A DNA stretch of 20,981 nucleotides from CAIXMG01 sp964550225. GTDB lineage: Bacteria; Patescibacteriota; Minisyncoccia; Phycocordibacterales; UBA1006. The position numbers and the translations under genes were made by a program. The notes below the pieces were generated by a model. The model did no database searches. It worked only from the letters and a program-made list of their open reading frames with translations, and was not told where the DNA came from. The stretch lies in the NCBI GenBank assembly GCA_964550225.1, contig CAZJXT010000005.1, forward strand, positions 1 through 20,981, written 5' to 3'. Below, in pieces: positions 6,553-14,124 of this stretch (positions within the stretch are counted from its first letter, which is position 1; each line of letters begins with the position of its first letter).

Positions 6553-8835
6553 TTATTTCTTTTTTTGATTTGGCGCAACCGTTGTTCCTTTCGGATCGAT
6601 TGACCCTGTAACAGGTATTGCTGTAATTCCTAGATTTGTTTTTATTTTTTGAATCGTTTGATCCCCATCAGAAAATGCCTTTTTTACTGCATCGTAAATT
6701 TTCTGAGCATTTACAATGTCTCCTGATTTTTCATAAGCAATCGCCAATTTTATATAGGTAATAACATCAGATGGACTATATCGCAATACTTGATTAAATG
6801 AAACTATCGCACTCGCCCATTTCTGTTGAGATATCTCAATCTGTCCTCGCAAGAGATACGCATCTCGAGTAGGATATTTATTAATCGATTGTTTAATAAA
6901 ATCAAGAGCAGTTTCATTATTTTTCTGAGTCAATGCAAGATTTGCAAATAACAAAAGCATTGTACTGTCTTCTTTATTTCTTGAAACTGCTTCGTGGAAT
7001 GCATTTTCTGCATTACGGTATGCATCAGAAACACCGAGCGATACCATTGTTTGATATACCGTTCCTAATAATAGGTAGTTTTTGTAATCAAGACTATTTT
7101 TTGCAACCGCTTGTTGTGCGGCACCTAATGCCGTACCAAGCACCTGTTCAATTTGTTTTGAAACTTGATCCTTATTAATTTGATTAAGAGTTCCTGCCAG
7201 AGTTCGAGCTTGCTGTAATGCATTTTCTGAAATCTTTTGATAATAAATATCGTGTCCAAACAACGCTGCCGCTTGTGTAATACGTTGTGCACCTTCTTCT
7301 TGTTTTCCTTGATTTAAAAGTACTATTCCTTGTGAATAATGAATCAAGGATGACATTTTACGAATCATGAAAAATGCACCCACTACTGATAATCCTATTA
7401 ATGCGGTAATCCCTAAAATACCAAAAAAACTTACTCGAGGATCTTTGATAAATGATAATTTTTTTTCTGAAACTGATCCAGCTTGTGCTAAAACTCCTAA
7501 TAAAGATCCTATGAGAATTGCAAATAAAATTAAAACACTATTTCCTGGTATATACACAAACATGAATACTAATCCTGTAATAATGATAAGTCCAAGCATT
7601 GATAAAACATATCGATCAGCATCTGTTTCAAATCCTCGAGTAATCGTTTTAATAATCAGCACCAACAAGCTTCCTAAAAAGAGAATCCAGAGAATGATTG
7701 CAGAAGCACCCCCTGTTGCCATATGTGTTGGAATATATCCAAAACCTATATTAAAATTATTTGACCCCATCACAGTACCTGAAAGCACTGCTGGTTTTGT
7801 TTTATTCCAAACTCCAGCAAATGTATTCATGCCATATCCTGTTACCGGATTTCTAATAATTGAATTTTTTGCGACTTCGATCGTTCCTTGCAAAGACGGC
7901 CGAGCGTCACGCAAGGTAATATTTTGATAAGACGAGATGAGACTACTTATTCGAGGAGCTAAAAAGACTCCTCCGATCATTATGATAAGCAGTACCAACA
8001 TTCCCCAAGGTGCTCGTTGTTTTTTTTGATAGATTTTTTCTTTTTTATCCCAAAATGCAAATGAAAATAAATAAAGGGATCCTAATAATGCAACAAATCC
8101 TACAATGAGAAATATCATTTGTGCATTAGCTGCAAATAAAATACTCGTCGCTATAATTGCAAATATTCCCAAAAGGGTTTTTATTTTTTTATTAACGGTC
8201 CCCAATTCAATGGTGATAGTTGCACCAAATATTGCTACTCCTAACAAGATAAGAAAGTCAGACCACGCACCTGTGAGACTATCAGTAACTCCTCCTAAAA
8301 TATACATGTGCGCAAAATCAGCACCGAGGAAAAATCTCAATGTGTGCAAAACTATCAACAGAATAGTTGTAATCAACATTCCTAAAAATAATTTATTAAT
8401 ATTGTTTTTTGAACGAATAACTTGTGATGCAAAAAAAATAAATCCTGAAAAAACTAATAAGAAAAACCATGTTGTTGTTTCGAATCCATACCCCCAAAAT
8501 GACATTCCAAAAGAAGGTGCAAATAACGATCCAATAAATCCAAAGATTACTAAAATTCCTAATATTTTGAAAATGAAATGTTGAGGAATGATAATTTCAC
8601 CTCTTCGTAAAATATGAATTCCGTAGAGGAGTACCATTGCGAGAAATGCAAAGATAAAAACAAATCCTTTACTACTTGTTATTGAAAGCGATATTGCAGG
8701 GATCCACATGAGTGGTCCAATGACTCCTAGCACTCCAATGATCCATGCAATGATTCCCATATTTGAAAATGAAAATCGTTTTTTTAATTCTACCCCTCCT
8801 TCTTGTTTTGGCTCAGAATTATTTTTTCTAATCAT
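6553..8835 (-). CDS. O-antigen-ligase-like membrane protein with C-terminal TPRs
   Basis: This is a 760-residue two-part protein. Residues about 25-490 hold some 12-13 membrane helices. The large loop near residues 315-345 carries the Wzy_C/WaaL-type signature (R-x-x-x...NPVTGYGMNTF). The last 250 residues are outside the membrane and form tetratricopeptide repeats, seen as repeating A...Y..A...F..A and YLLRGQIEISQQKWASAIVS units. Proteins of this class join or polymerise lipid-linked glycans at the outer face of the membrane; the TPRs probably bind a partner. The next gene on the strand is murJ, fitting an envelope role. The ATG at 8835 has TATAAT 8 nt upstream. A GGAGGGG string inside the gene is not followed by a usable start. 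Substrate is unknown. Confidence 0.8.
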   Translation of the reverse strand: MIRKNNSEPKQEGGVELKKRFSFSNMGIIAWIIGVLGVIGPLMWIPAISLSITSSKGFVFIFAFLAMVLLYGIHILRRGEIIIPQHFIFKILGILVIFGFIGSLFAPSFGMSFWGYGFETTTWFFLLVFSGFIFFASQVIRSKNNINKLFLGMLITTILLIVLHTLRFFLGADFAHMYILGGVTDSLTGAWSDFLILLGVAIFGATITIELGTVNKKIKTLLGIFAIIATSILFAANAQMIFLIVGFVALLGSLYLFSFAFWDKKEKIYQKKQRAPWGMLVLLIIMIGGVFLAPRISSLISSYQNITLRDARPSLQGTIEVAKNSIIRNPVTGYGMNTFAGVWNKTKPAVLSGTVMGSNNFNIGFGYIPTHMATGGASAIILWILFLGSLLVLIIKTITRGFETDADRYVLSMLGLIIITGLVFMFVYIPGNSVLILFAILIGSLLGVLAQAGSVSEKKLSFIKDPRVSFFGILGITALIGLSVVGAFFMIRKMSSLIHYSQGIVLLNQGKQEEGAQRITQAAALFGHDIYYQKISENALQQARTLAGTLNQINKDQVSKQIEQVLGTALGAAQQAVAKNSLDYKNYLLLGTVYQTMVSLGVSDAYRNAENAFHEAVSRNKEDSTMLLLFANLALTQKNNETALDFIKQSINKYPTRDAYLLRGQIEISQQKWASAIVSFNQVLRYSPSDVITYIKLAIAYEKSGDIVNAQKIYDAVKKAFSDGDQTIQKIKTNLGITAIPVTGSIDPKGTTVAPNQKKK

Positions 8836-8843
8836 ATAAATCC

Positions 8844-8849
8844 ATTATA
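8844..8849 (-). promoter_or_regulatory. -10 box between leuS and the O-antigen-ligase/TPR gene
   Basis: TATAAT on the minus strand lies in the 21-nt gap after leuS and ends 8 nt before the ATG at 8835. No -35 or TGn extension is evident. The gene could be read both from leuS and from this leaderless start. Confidence 0.5.
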
Positions 8850-8856
8850 AACTTTT

Positions 8857-11352
8857 TTAAATAACAATGCTAATAATTTTTTTAGGAATATAAATAAATT
8901 TCTTAATCTCTTTTCCATCAATCCATTTTACAATGTCGGGAATTTGAAGAACCATACTTTTCACATCAGATTCTGTTGCATCTAGTGTAATTTCAATTTC
9001 TGCACGAACTTTACCATTAACTTGAATTCCCATTTTTACCGAATTTTCAACAAGTAATTTTGAATTATAAGTCGGCCAACCAGAAGTATGAATTGTTTTT
9101 TTCTCACCCAAGACATTCCATAATTCTTCAGCAACATGCGGTGCAAATGGTGCAAAAATTTGTAAGAATTTTTTGAAATCTTCACTATCAATAGTCTCAG
9201 ATTTTTCTGCGTCATTCGTAAATATCATCATTGCAGATATTGCTGTATTAAAACTAAACGACATAATATCCTCAGATACTTTTTTGATCGTTTTATGTAA
9301 TGATTTCTGTAAACTTTCTGGAGATTTTGTATCAGAAACTTTTTCAGAAATACGCCACACCTTTTCAATAAACCGTCGTGATCCAATGATACCATCGGTT
9401 GACCATGGTAGATGTGATTCAAAAGGTCCTAAAAACATTTCGAATACGCGCATTGAATCTGCCCCAAATTGTGCAACTACATCATCAGGATTTACAACAT
9501 TCCCATATCGTTTTGACATTTTTCGCCCATCCGTTCCGCCAATCAACCCCTGATTGCGTAATGCACGAAAAGGCTCTTCGGATGTTACATACCCCATATC
9601 GTGTAAAAACTTATGCCAGAATCGTGAATACAATAAATGCCCCGTTGCATGTTCTGCTCCTCCGACATACATATCAACCCCAGTATTTTTCTTACCAAAC
9701 CAGTAATCTAATTCATCCTTCTTGGCAAATGCTTTATTATTTTTCGGATCAGTATAACGCAAGAAGTACCATGAAGAACCCGCCCATCCCGGCATGGTAT
9801 TTGTTTCATACCCAGCATTCACCCATGATTTCACGGTCGCCAGTGGCGATTCTCCATTTCCTGCAGGTGCGTATGATTTTACATTCGGTAATTCAAGAGG
9901 AAGTTTTTTAACAGAGACTTCAGAAATCGTTCCATCTTGTTCATGCACCAACGGAATGGGTTCTCCCCAATACCGTTGTCGTGCAAAAATCGCATCGCGC
10001 ATTTTGTATTTTGTTACCAATTTGCCACCAACTTTTTGAGTAATTTCTTTCACATTTGCCAATGGTCTATCAATGACCGGCAATTCATATTTTATTGCAA
10101 ATTCTCGATCGCGATCGTCATGCATCGGCACCCCCATCACCGCTCCTGTTCCATAGCTTGCCAATACATAATCTGAAATCCACACAGGCACCTGCTCTCC
10201 ATTTGCAGGATTGATTGCAAAAACACCCTCGAGGCATACCCCAGTTTTTTCTTTCTTGGTATCAGTACGATCAATTTCAGATTTGTTTTTTACTTGTTCA
10301 ATATATGTCGAAACCTCATCCCAGTTTTTAATCTGAGATTTCAACTCATTTACTAATGCATGCTCTGGCGCAAGCACGACATAGGTCACACCAAACAATG
10401 TATCTGCACGTGTAGTAAAGACGGTAATTTTTTGATCATTATTTTTAATCGCAAAATCAATTTCGGACCCTTCTGATTTTCCAATCCAATTTCGTTGAAT
10501 TTCCTTGATATTTTCTGGCCAATCGATGTCATTTAATCCATCTAACAACCGATCTGCATACGCTGTAATACGCATAAACCATTGGCGCATAGATTTTTTC
10601 TCCACAGGAAATTCACCTCGTTCAGAAACAGTTTTTCCATTTTTTTCAATCACCTCGTCATTTGCAAGCACGGTCCCCAATTCCGGACACCAATTAACCT
10701 CGGAATATCCTTCATATGCCAAGCGATACTTCATCAAGATTTTTTGCTTTTCAAGTTCTGAAAAAGTATTCCATTCTTTTTTAGAAAATGTTTGAGTATC
10801 TGCATCACATACTGCAGAAACTTTTTCATTTCCAGATTTTTCAAATTGTTTTATTAAATCAGAAATACTGCACGCTTTATTTTTCTTGGTATCGTAATAT
10901 GCATTATATAATTGCAAGAAAATCCACTGCGTCCATTTGTAATACGCAGGATCATGGGTCGCAACAGTCCGATCCCAATCAAATGAAAAACCAAGAATCG
11001 AGAGTTGTTCTCGATAACGTTTTACTAATTGATTCGTAAAAGGTCCCGGATTTTTCCCGGTCGCAATGGCATATTGTTCAGCAGGTAATCCAAATGAATC
11101 AAATCCCATTGGGTGCAACACATTGTATCCCTGCATGCGTTTCATACGCGCCAACACATCAGATCCAATATAACCCCGTGGATGCCCCACATGTAACCCT
11201 GCACCTGATGGATATGGAAACATATCCAAGACATAATACGGTTTTAATTTTTTTGCTTTGGCCTTTTTTGCATCAAGGGTTTTATAGATACCTTGCTCTT
11301 CCCAAACCTTCTGCCACTTCTTTTCAATTTTTTTATGATCGTAGGGTTTCAT
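8857..11352 (-). CDS. leuS: Leucyl-tRNA synthetase
   Basis: This is an 831-residue class I synthetase, which charges tRNA-Leu in the cytoplasm. The signature HVGH (54-57, in PYPSGAGLHVGHPRGYIGSD) is the HIGH motif. The CP1 editing domain shows TTRADTLFG (near 312) and MGVPMHDDRDREFA (near 405-418), with the conserved Asp that holds the amino acid for proofreading. GWAGSSWYFLRY leads to GRKMSKRYGNV, where the KMSKS loop reads KMSKR (611-615). The anticodon-binding helices and the C-terminal VNGKVRAEIEI/IYIPKKIISIV domain are intact, so both proofreading and tRNA contacts should be present. An insertion of about 60 residues follows the NTKKNKA region near 155-215. It is probably the first gene of a unit leading into the O-antigen-ligase/TPR protein and MurJ. 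Confidence 0.97.
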   Translation of the reverse strand: MKPYDHKKIEKKWQKVWEEQGIYKTLDAKKAKAKKLKPYYVLDMFPYPSGAGLHVGHPRGYIGSDVLARMKRMQGYNVLHPMGFDSFGLPAEQYAIATGKNPGPFTNQLVKRYREQLSILGFSFDWDRTVATHDPAYYKWTQWIFLQLYNAYYDTKKNKACSISDLIKQFEKSGNEKVSAVCDADTQTFSKKEWNTFSELEKQKILMKYRLAYEGYSEVNWCPELGTVLANDEVIEKNGKTVSERGEFPVEKKSMRQWFMRITAYADRLLDGLNDIDWPENIKEIQRNWIGKSEGSEIDFAIKNNDQKITVFTTRADTLFGVTYVVLAPEHALVNELKSQIKNWDEVSTYIEQVKNKSEIDRTDTKKEKTGVCLEGVFAINPANGEQVPVWISDYVLASYGTGAVMGVPMHDDRDREFAIKYELPVIDRPLANVKEITQKVGGKLVTKYKMRDAIFARQRYWGEPIPLVHEQDGTISEVSVKKLPLELPNVKSYAPAGNGESPLATVKSWVNAGYETNTMPGWAGSSWYFLRYTDPKNNKAFAKKDELDYWFGKKNTGVDMYVGGAEHATGHLLYSRFWHKFLHDMGYVTSEEPFRALRNQGLIGGTDGRKMSKRYGNVVNPDDVVAQFGADSMRVFEMFLGPFESHLPWSTDGIIGSRRFIEKVWRISEKVSDTKSPESLQKSLHKTIKKVSEDIMSFSFNTAISAMMIFTNDAEKSETIDSEDFKKFLQIFAPFAPHVAEELWNVLGEKKTIHTSGWPTYNSKLLVENSVKMGIQVNGKVRAEIEITLDATESDVKSMVLQIPDIVKWIDGKEIKKFIYIPKKIISIVI

Positions 11353-11362
11353 ATGTCTTCAT

Positions 11363-11371
11363 TTTATACCA
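11363..11371 (-). promoter_or_regulatory. Extended -10 promoter of leuS
   Basis: TGGTATAAA on the minus strand ends 10 nt before the leuS ATG. It begins only 4 nt after the hairpin of the upstream gene's terminator. No T-box leader or other attenuator fits in the 45-nt gap. Confidence 0.55.
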
Positions 11372-11375
11372 CAAA

Positions 11376-11397
11376 CCCCCTCGGAAATCGAGAGGGA
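11376..11397 (-). terminator. Terminator of the 2H-phosphoesterase-like gene (copy 1 of a repeated hairpin)
   Basis: On the minus strand CCCTCTCG pairs with CGAGGGGG around the loop ATTTC (one G-U pair), followed by a short T run. The 17-base core at 11376-11392 is identical to that at 11811-11827. Confidence 0.7.
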
Positions 11398-11790
11398 TTA
11401 TTTTATTACATCATCTGTTCCATTAAAATATCCAACCACCCCATCAAGTACAAAATCATTTACTGGGATTATTTCACCGCCAAGAATCATTTCATCGACA
11501 TACACAGGGGCCGTATCTTCTCGGGTAGAAATAGTAATATGCGGATGTTGTTTTTTTGAGTATTTATTTTCAACAATAATTGCTTGAGCTTTTTCATCAG
11601 CAATATATCCTACTACCTTTAATGGATACTGTTCACCAAGCGGTATATCAGCATTCTGTGGACGAAATTCAATCGTCGAGTGATGCGCGAAAACCTTGGT
11701 ATGAATTGCAGGAAATTGTTCTAATAATTTTTGTTGACTTTCAGGAGTTAAAAAGACCGCGGTATAAATAACACAATCGTTAATTTTCAT
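11398..11790 (-). CDS. 2H-phosphoesterase-like protein
   Basis: This is a 130-residue protein with two HxT motifs in the right order: H37-S-T39 in VFAHHSTIEF, and H84-I-T86 in HPHITIST. It has a GYIADEKAQAIIVE strand pair between them and PVYVDEMIL after. Two HxT/S motifs facing each other define the 2H phosphoesterase fold, whose members cleave cyclic phosphates or 2'-5' linkages in RNA or nucleotides. The AHHSTIEFRP and PHITIS blocks recall 2H domains found in phage and RNA-repair proteins. The protein is cytoplasmic with no signal. A longer frame opens at 11844 but runs through a terminator hairpin; the ATG at 11790 has an extended -10 box 7 nt upstream. The substrate is unknown. The gene is flanked by two near-identical terminator hairpins. 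Confidence 0.72.
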   Translation of the reverse strand: MKINDCVIYTAVFLTPESQQKLLEQFPAIHTKVFAHHSTIEFRPQNADIPLGEQYPLKVVGYIADEKAQAIIVENKYSKKQHPHITISTREDTAPVYVDEMILGGEIIPVNDFVLDGVVGYFNGTDDVIK

Positions 11791-11797
11791 ATTTTTT

Positions 11798-11806
11798 ACT
11801 ATAACA
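11798..11806 (-). promoter_or_regulatory. Extended -10 promoter of the 2H gene
   Basis: TGTTATAGT on the minus strand ends 7 nt before the ATG at 11790, and begins 3 nt after the hairpin of the preceding gene's terminator. The expected transcript start coincides with the start codon. Confidence 0.6.
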
Positions 11807-11835
11807 AAACCCCCCTCGGAAATCGAGGGGGGGGG
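11807..11835 (-). terminator. Terminator after the 107-residue gene (copy 2 of a repeated hairpin)
   Basis: On the minus strand CCCCCCTCG pairs with CGAGGGGGG around ATTTC, a 9-bp GC-rich stem followed by TTTT. On the plus strand the 3' arm is a run of nine G (11827-11835), the longest homopolymer of G or C noticed here. Confidence 0.85.
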
Positions 11836-11851
11836 TAAAAACATAATTAGT

Positions 11852-12175
11852 TTATGTTGTTTTTATACAAGGCTTCGTTACGTCAGGATTAGTTATCATT
11901 TGTCCAGGAAACGTATTTTCAACTACATCTATCTTGCTTGCAATGAATTGCGTCATCTGTTTCAGCTCCTCATTGTACTTGATAGTATTTGTTGGTACTG
12001 CATAACGGAAGATTGTTTTATCTTGTTCATCAAAATCAATTCTTGATTCTGTTATCCCAAAATTCGTTGCAAAAAAGTCTCCGAGAAGCACTTTTATATC
12101 TTCTTGTTCTCCATGAGATAGTAGGTGTTGAATTTTTGTTTCAAAAACACTCCATGTTCGATTATTTACACTCAT
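11852..12175 (-). CDS. 107-residue cytoplasmic protein, unrecognised
   Basis: The ATG at 12175 gives 107 residues: a polar N-terminus (SVNNRTWSVFETKIQHLL), an acidic middle (FDEQDKTIFRYAVP) and a helix (YNEELKQMTQFIASKIDVVE), ending in a Cys-containing tail (TKPCIKTT). No signal peptide, membrane helix or known motif is visible. The frame can be extended to a TTG at 12211, but ATG is preferred. A TATGAT lies about 30 nt upstream of the ATG and TAAAAC lies 7 nt upstream; neither is convincing, so the true promoter is uncertain. It is divergent from the YggU-family gene and ends at a strong hairpin. I cannot assign a function. Confidence 0.6.
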   Translation of the reverse strand: MSVNNRTWSVFETKIQHLLSHGEQEDIKVLLGDFFATNFGITESRIDFDEQDKTIFRYAVPTNTIKYNEELKQMTQFIASKIDVVENTFPGQMITNPDVTKPCIKTT

Positions 12176-12234
12176 ATTTTTGGTTTTAGTTTCATTAACA
12201 ATATCATACAAAAAATACTACATCAAATCTTGCA

Positions 12235-12243
12235 TGATATACT
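12235..12243 (+). promoter_or_regulatory. Extended -10 promoter of the YggU-family gene
   Basis: TGATATACT ends 7 nt before the ATG at 12251. No -35 matching consensus is found at the expected distance. Leaderless spacing fixes the start, since the open frame itself extends upstream to 12125. Confidence 0.65.
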
Positions 12244-12250
12244 CTCTAAT

Positions 12251-12472
12251 ATGAACCTCATTCGTATCAAGGCATTTCCTAATGCAAAAAAGGCAGCGAT
12301 CGAAGAAACAGCTCCGCAGGTATTGCGGGTGTTTGTACGCGAGGATGCCAAGCAGAACCGCGCGAATGACGCAGTCATTCGCGCGGTTGCGGAGTATTAC
12401 TCAATTCCTCGAAATAAACTTCGTATGATTTCTGGACACTTAAGACAAAATAAAATGATAGAAATTTTGTAA
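12251..12472 (+). CDS. YggU/DUF167 family protein
   Basis: This is a 73-residue small alpha/beta protein. It shows the family order: strand IRIKAFPNAKK, strand LRVFVREDA, QNRANDAVIRAVAEYY (the usual GkAN..l...LA helix, with R in place of the Gly), then IPRNKLRMISGHLRQNKMIEI (the v.iv.G...r.K.v.i ending). Structures of E. coli YggU and relatives are known but the function is not firmly established. The protein is cytoplasmic. The frame is open further upstream, but the start at 12251 is set by the -10 box 7 nt before it. GC content is clearly higher between about 12310 and 12395 (gcgaggatgcc..cgcgcgaatgacg) than in neighbouring genes. It stands alone between divergent and convergent neighbours. 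Confidence 0.87.
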   Translation: MNLIRIKAFPNAKKAAIEETAPQVLRVFVREDAKQNRANDAVIRAVAEYYSIPRNKLRMISGHLRQNKMIEIL

Positions 12473-12474
12473 AA

Positions 12475-12508
12475 AATAACACCTTTCTTTTTAGAAAAAG
12501 GTGTTATT
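12475..12508. terminator. Bidirectional terminator between the YggU-family and kinase genes
   Basis: AATAACACCTTT (12475-12486) pairs with AAAGGTGTTATT (12497-12508). The minus strand ends in a run of T after the stem, and the plus strand has a T-rich downstream arm. It separates two convergent genes whose stops are 40 nt apart. Confidence 0.82.
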
Positions 12509-12511
12509 CAA

Positions 12512-13090
12512 TTACACTCTATGTAATTGATAAATTGCATTCATAATTTCTTTGACCTCTCTTTCCAAGCTATCAAAAGTATGATTGTTTTTAATATGAA
12601 AATTCGCCTTACTCATTGCATATGCAATATTTTGCATCAAAGGATCTTTGTTATACATTTCACGGGCTTCATCTTCACAAAATTTTTCATAAGAAACACT
12701 ATCTGTTTCTGATGATCTTTCAACGATACGATCATATCGTAAAGATTGATCTGCATCAATAGCAATAATGGGAACTCCTTTTTGTAACAATGAATCGACC
12801 TCCATTTTCGAGCGAATCGATTCAATAGCAACCGGAAATATTTCTTGCTGGGCATCACTGAGCATTTGCTGAATAATATAATCACCTCCATACTGGGCAC
12901 GAAGTTTGTTACCCAACATAGTAAGGCTATCTCTTGTAATGTCTGCAGATTCTTCTTTTAAAATTTTTGAAAGAAACCCTCGTACCGAATAGTGTATGAA
13001 TTGATATTCTTTCTGAAGAACTTCTACTATTGTACCTTTTCCAGCGCCAAGAGTTCCTGTAATACCTACTATAAGATTAAATTTTTTCAT
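12512..13090 (-). CDS. P-loop kinase (AAA_18/dephospho-CoA kinase-like)
   Basis: This is a 192-residue protein with a Walker A motif GTLGAGKGT at residues 12-20. Next come HYSVRGFL (the usual substrate-side strand), IESIRSKMEVDSLL, IIAIDADQSLRYDRIVER (Walker B-like Asp and the LID Arg), and a SYEKFCEDEAREM lid helix. NANFHIKNN-type SKANFHIKNNHT near the end matches the 'i.N.gt...l' closing strand of nucleotide and CoA kinases. It should phosphorylate a small molecule, probably a nucleotide or CoA precursor, in the cytoplasm. The motif set fits the AAA_18 group more than canonical CoaE. No substrate-specific residue can be named. The promoter is not clear, and a convergent terminator closes the gene. 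Confidence 0.72.
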   Translation of the reverse strand: MKKFNLIVGITGTLGAGKGTIVEVLQKEYQFIHYSVRGFLSKILKEESADITRDSLTMLGNKLRAQYGGDYIIQQMLSDAQQEIFPVAIESIRSKMEVDSLLQKGVPIIAIDADQSLRYDRIVERSSETDSVSYEKFCEDEAREMYNKDPLMQNIAYAMSKANFHIKNNHTFDSLEREVKEIMNAIYQLHRV

Positions 13091-13142
13091 ATCGAACTAT
13101 TTATTTTTATTTGATTTTACACAGTTTTATATAAAAGTCCAC

Positions 13143-13167
13143 AAAAAAACCCCTAGAGGGATTTTTT
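13143..13167 (-). terminator. Terminator of the TrmH-family gene
   Basis: On the minus strand AAAAAATCCC pairs with GGGGTTTTTT around TCTA (one T-G pair), ending in a run of seven T. The stop codon TAG (13153-13155) lies in the 3' part of the stem-loop. Confidence 0.85.
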
Positions 13168-14058
13168 CCAATTATCTAAAATAACCGCACCGGCAATCGC
13201 AACATTCAACGATTCGGCGTTTCCATAACGAGGAATCGTAATTGCATGATCAATATAATCTTCCAGTTCATGAGGAATACCATGTGTTTCATTTCCAAGG
13301 AGTAAGATACCTTGTTTTGGAAACGGTGTTGTGTGAACATTGTTTCCTTCCATGTCTGCTGCAAATACAGGAATAGATTCATGCTCCAAGAAAAAATCTT
13401 CGAGGTCTTGATAGTACACACCCACTCGTGCAAATGATCCTTTTGAGGCACTAATTGTTTTTGGATTGTAAATATCTACCGTATTTTTTGATGCAACAAT
13501 TTTAGTGATTCCATACCAATCTGCAATACGAACTAATGTTCCTAGGTTTCCAGGATCGTTCACATCACAGAGTGCTAACACCACTTCTTGGCCTCCTATT
13601 TTAAACGGAGGAAGATCTTGTTGGTGAAAAATTCCCAAAGCCATAGTATTTACTGATAATGTTCCCATCGAAGTAAGCTCATATTCATCAACTACGTGAA
13701 TTTTATCTCCAAATGTTTCTTTTACTTCTGGATATATTTCCAAAAATCCATGCGTTACGAATGCGCTATGGAGTGGATAGAAAGAATCCAATGTTTCAAC
13801 AAATGTTTTTTCACCTTCTACCAAAAATAATTTTCGAGCATCACGATCTTTTTTGTTATGCAAACTTGCAACGAGTTTTTGAGCTGTTGTTTTTTTCTGG
13901 AATGATTCAGAGATAGTATTTTTACGCATTCCTGGTTTTCCTCGAGGCACTTGTTTCCATTTTGATTTTGGAGTCTCTTTGATAAATCGAGGTTTTGTTA
14001 TCCGAGATTTTCCAAATCGTTTCGATCCTTTTTTACTTGCAAATTTACGTGTTCTCAT
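13153..14058 (-). CDS. TrmH/SpoU-family RNA 2'-O-methyltransferase
   Basis: This is 301 residues, with a SPOUT catalytic domain at about 158-300. Motif 1 is NDPGNLGTLVR (167-177), motif 2 is LLGNETHGIP (253-262) and motif 3 is IPRYGNAESLNVAIA (275-289). Together these form the knotted SAM site and carry the catalytic Arg and Asn. Residues about 76-150 are the substrate-binding part (LFLVEGEKTFVETL). The first 60 residues are a very basic Lys/Arg-rich tail (KFASKKGSKRFGKSR), probably disordered and RNA-binding. It should methylate a ribose 2'-OH of rRNA or tRNA; RlmB-like and TsnR-like roles cannot be told apart. It is a single-gene unit with extended -10 box and terminator, both directly adjoining. 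Confidence 0.9.
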   Translation of the reverse strand: MRTRKFASKKGSKRFGKSRITKPRFIKETPKSKWKQVPRGKPGMRKNTISESFQKKTTAQKLVASLHNKKDRDARKLFLVEGEKTFVETLDSFYPLHSAFVTHGFLEIYPEVKETFGDKIHVVDEYELTSMGTLSVNTMALGIFHQQDLPPFKIGGQEVVLALCDVNDPGNLGTLVRIADWYGITKIVASKNTVDIYNPKTISASKGSFARVGVYYQDLEDFFLEHESIPVFAADMEGNNVHTTPFPKQGILLLGNETHGIPHELEDYIDHAITIPRYGNAESLNVAIAGAVILDNWKKSL

Positions 14059-14065
14059 AAAATAT

Positions 14066-14074
14066 ACTATACCA
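14066..14074 (-). promoter_or_regulatory. Extended -10 promoter of the TrmH-family gene
   Basis: TGGTATAGT on the minus strand ends 7 nt before the ATG at 14058. The upstream terminator hairpin ends at 14074, so the promoter and the terminator share a base and no -35 can exist outside the hairpin. Confidence 0.65.
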
Positions 14075-14108
14075 AAAAATACGCTTCTTGTAAAGAAGCG
14101 TATTTTTT
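14074..14108 (-). terminator. Terminator of the 125-residue gene
   Basis: A perfect 16-bp stem (14074-14089 with 14093-14108) has core ACGCTTCTT/AAGAAGCGT and a 3-base loop GTA. On the minus strand the T run (TTTTTT) is the end of the 3' arm. It directly adjoins the TrmH promoter. Confidence 0.9.
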
Positions 14109-14124
14109 TCCAAATTACATAATA

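Noticed and set aside
7367..7927. 186-codon open frame antisense to the O-antigen-ligase/TPR gene
   Set aside because: It is a shadow of the AT-rich membrane gene; the sense strand has clear protein features and this frame has none.
8785..8801. Strong SD-like GGAGGGG inside the O-antigen-ligase/TPR gene (minus strand)
   Set aside because: No ATG, GTG or TTG lies at a usable distance in frame, and the upstream ATG has a -10 box at leaderless spacing.
9173..11039. Several open frames of 80-170 codons antisense to leuS
   Set aside because: leuS is intact with all family motifs; the antisense frames have unnatural composition and no motif.
11353..11397. T-box riboswitch or leader peptide upstream of leuS
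   Set aside because: The 45-nt gap is filled by the terminator of the previous gene and the leuS -10 box; there is no room for a T-box.
11791..11844. Longer start for the 2H protein, at 11844
   Set aside because: The segment encodes a terminator hairpin and a promoter; it has no family similarity.
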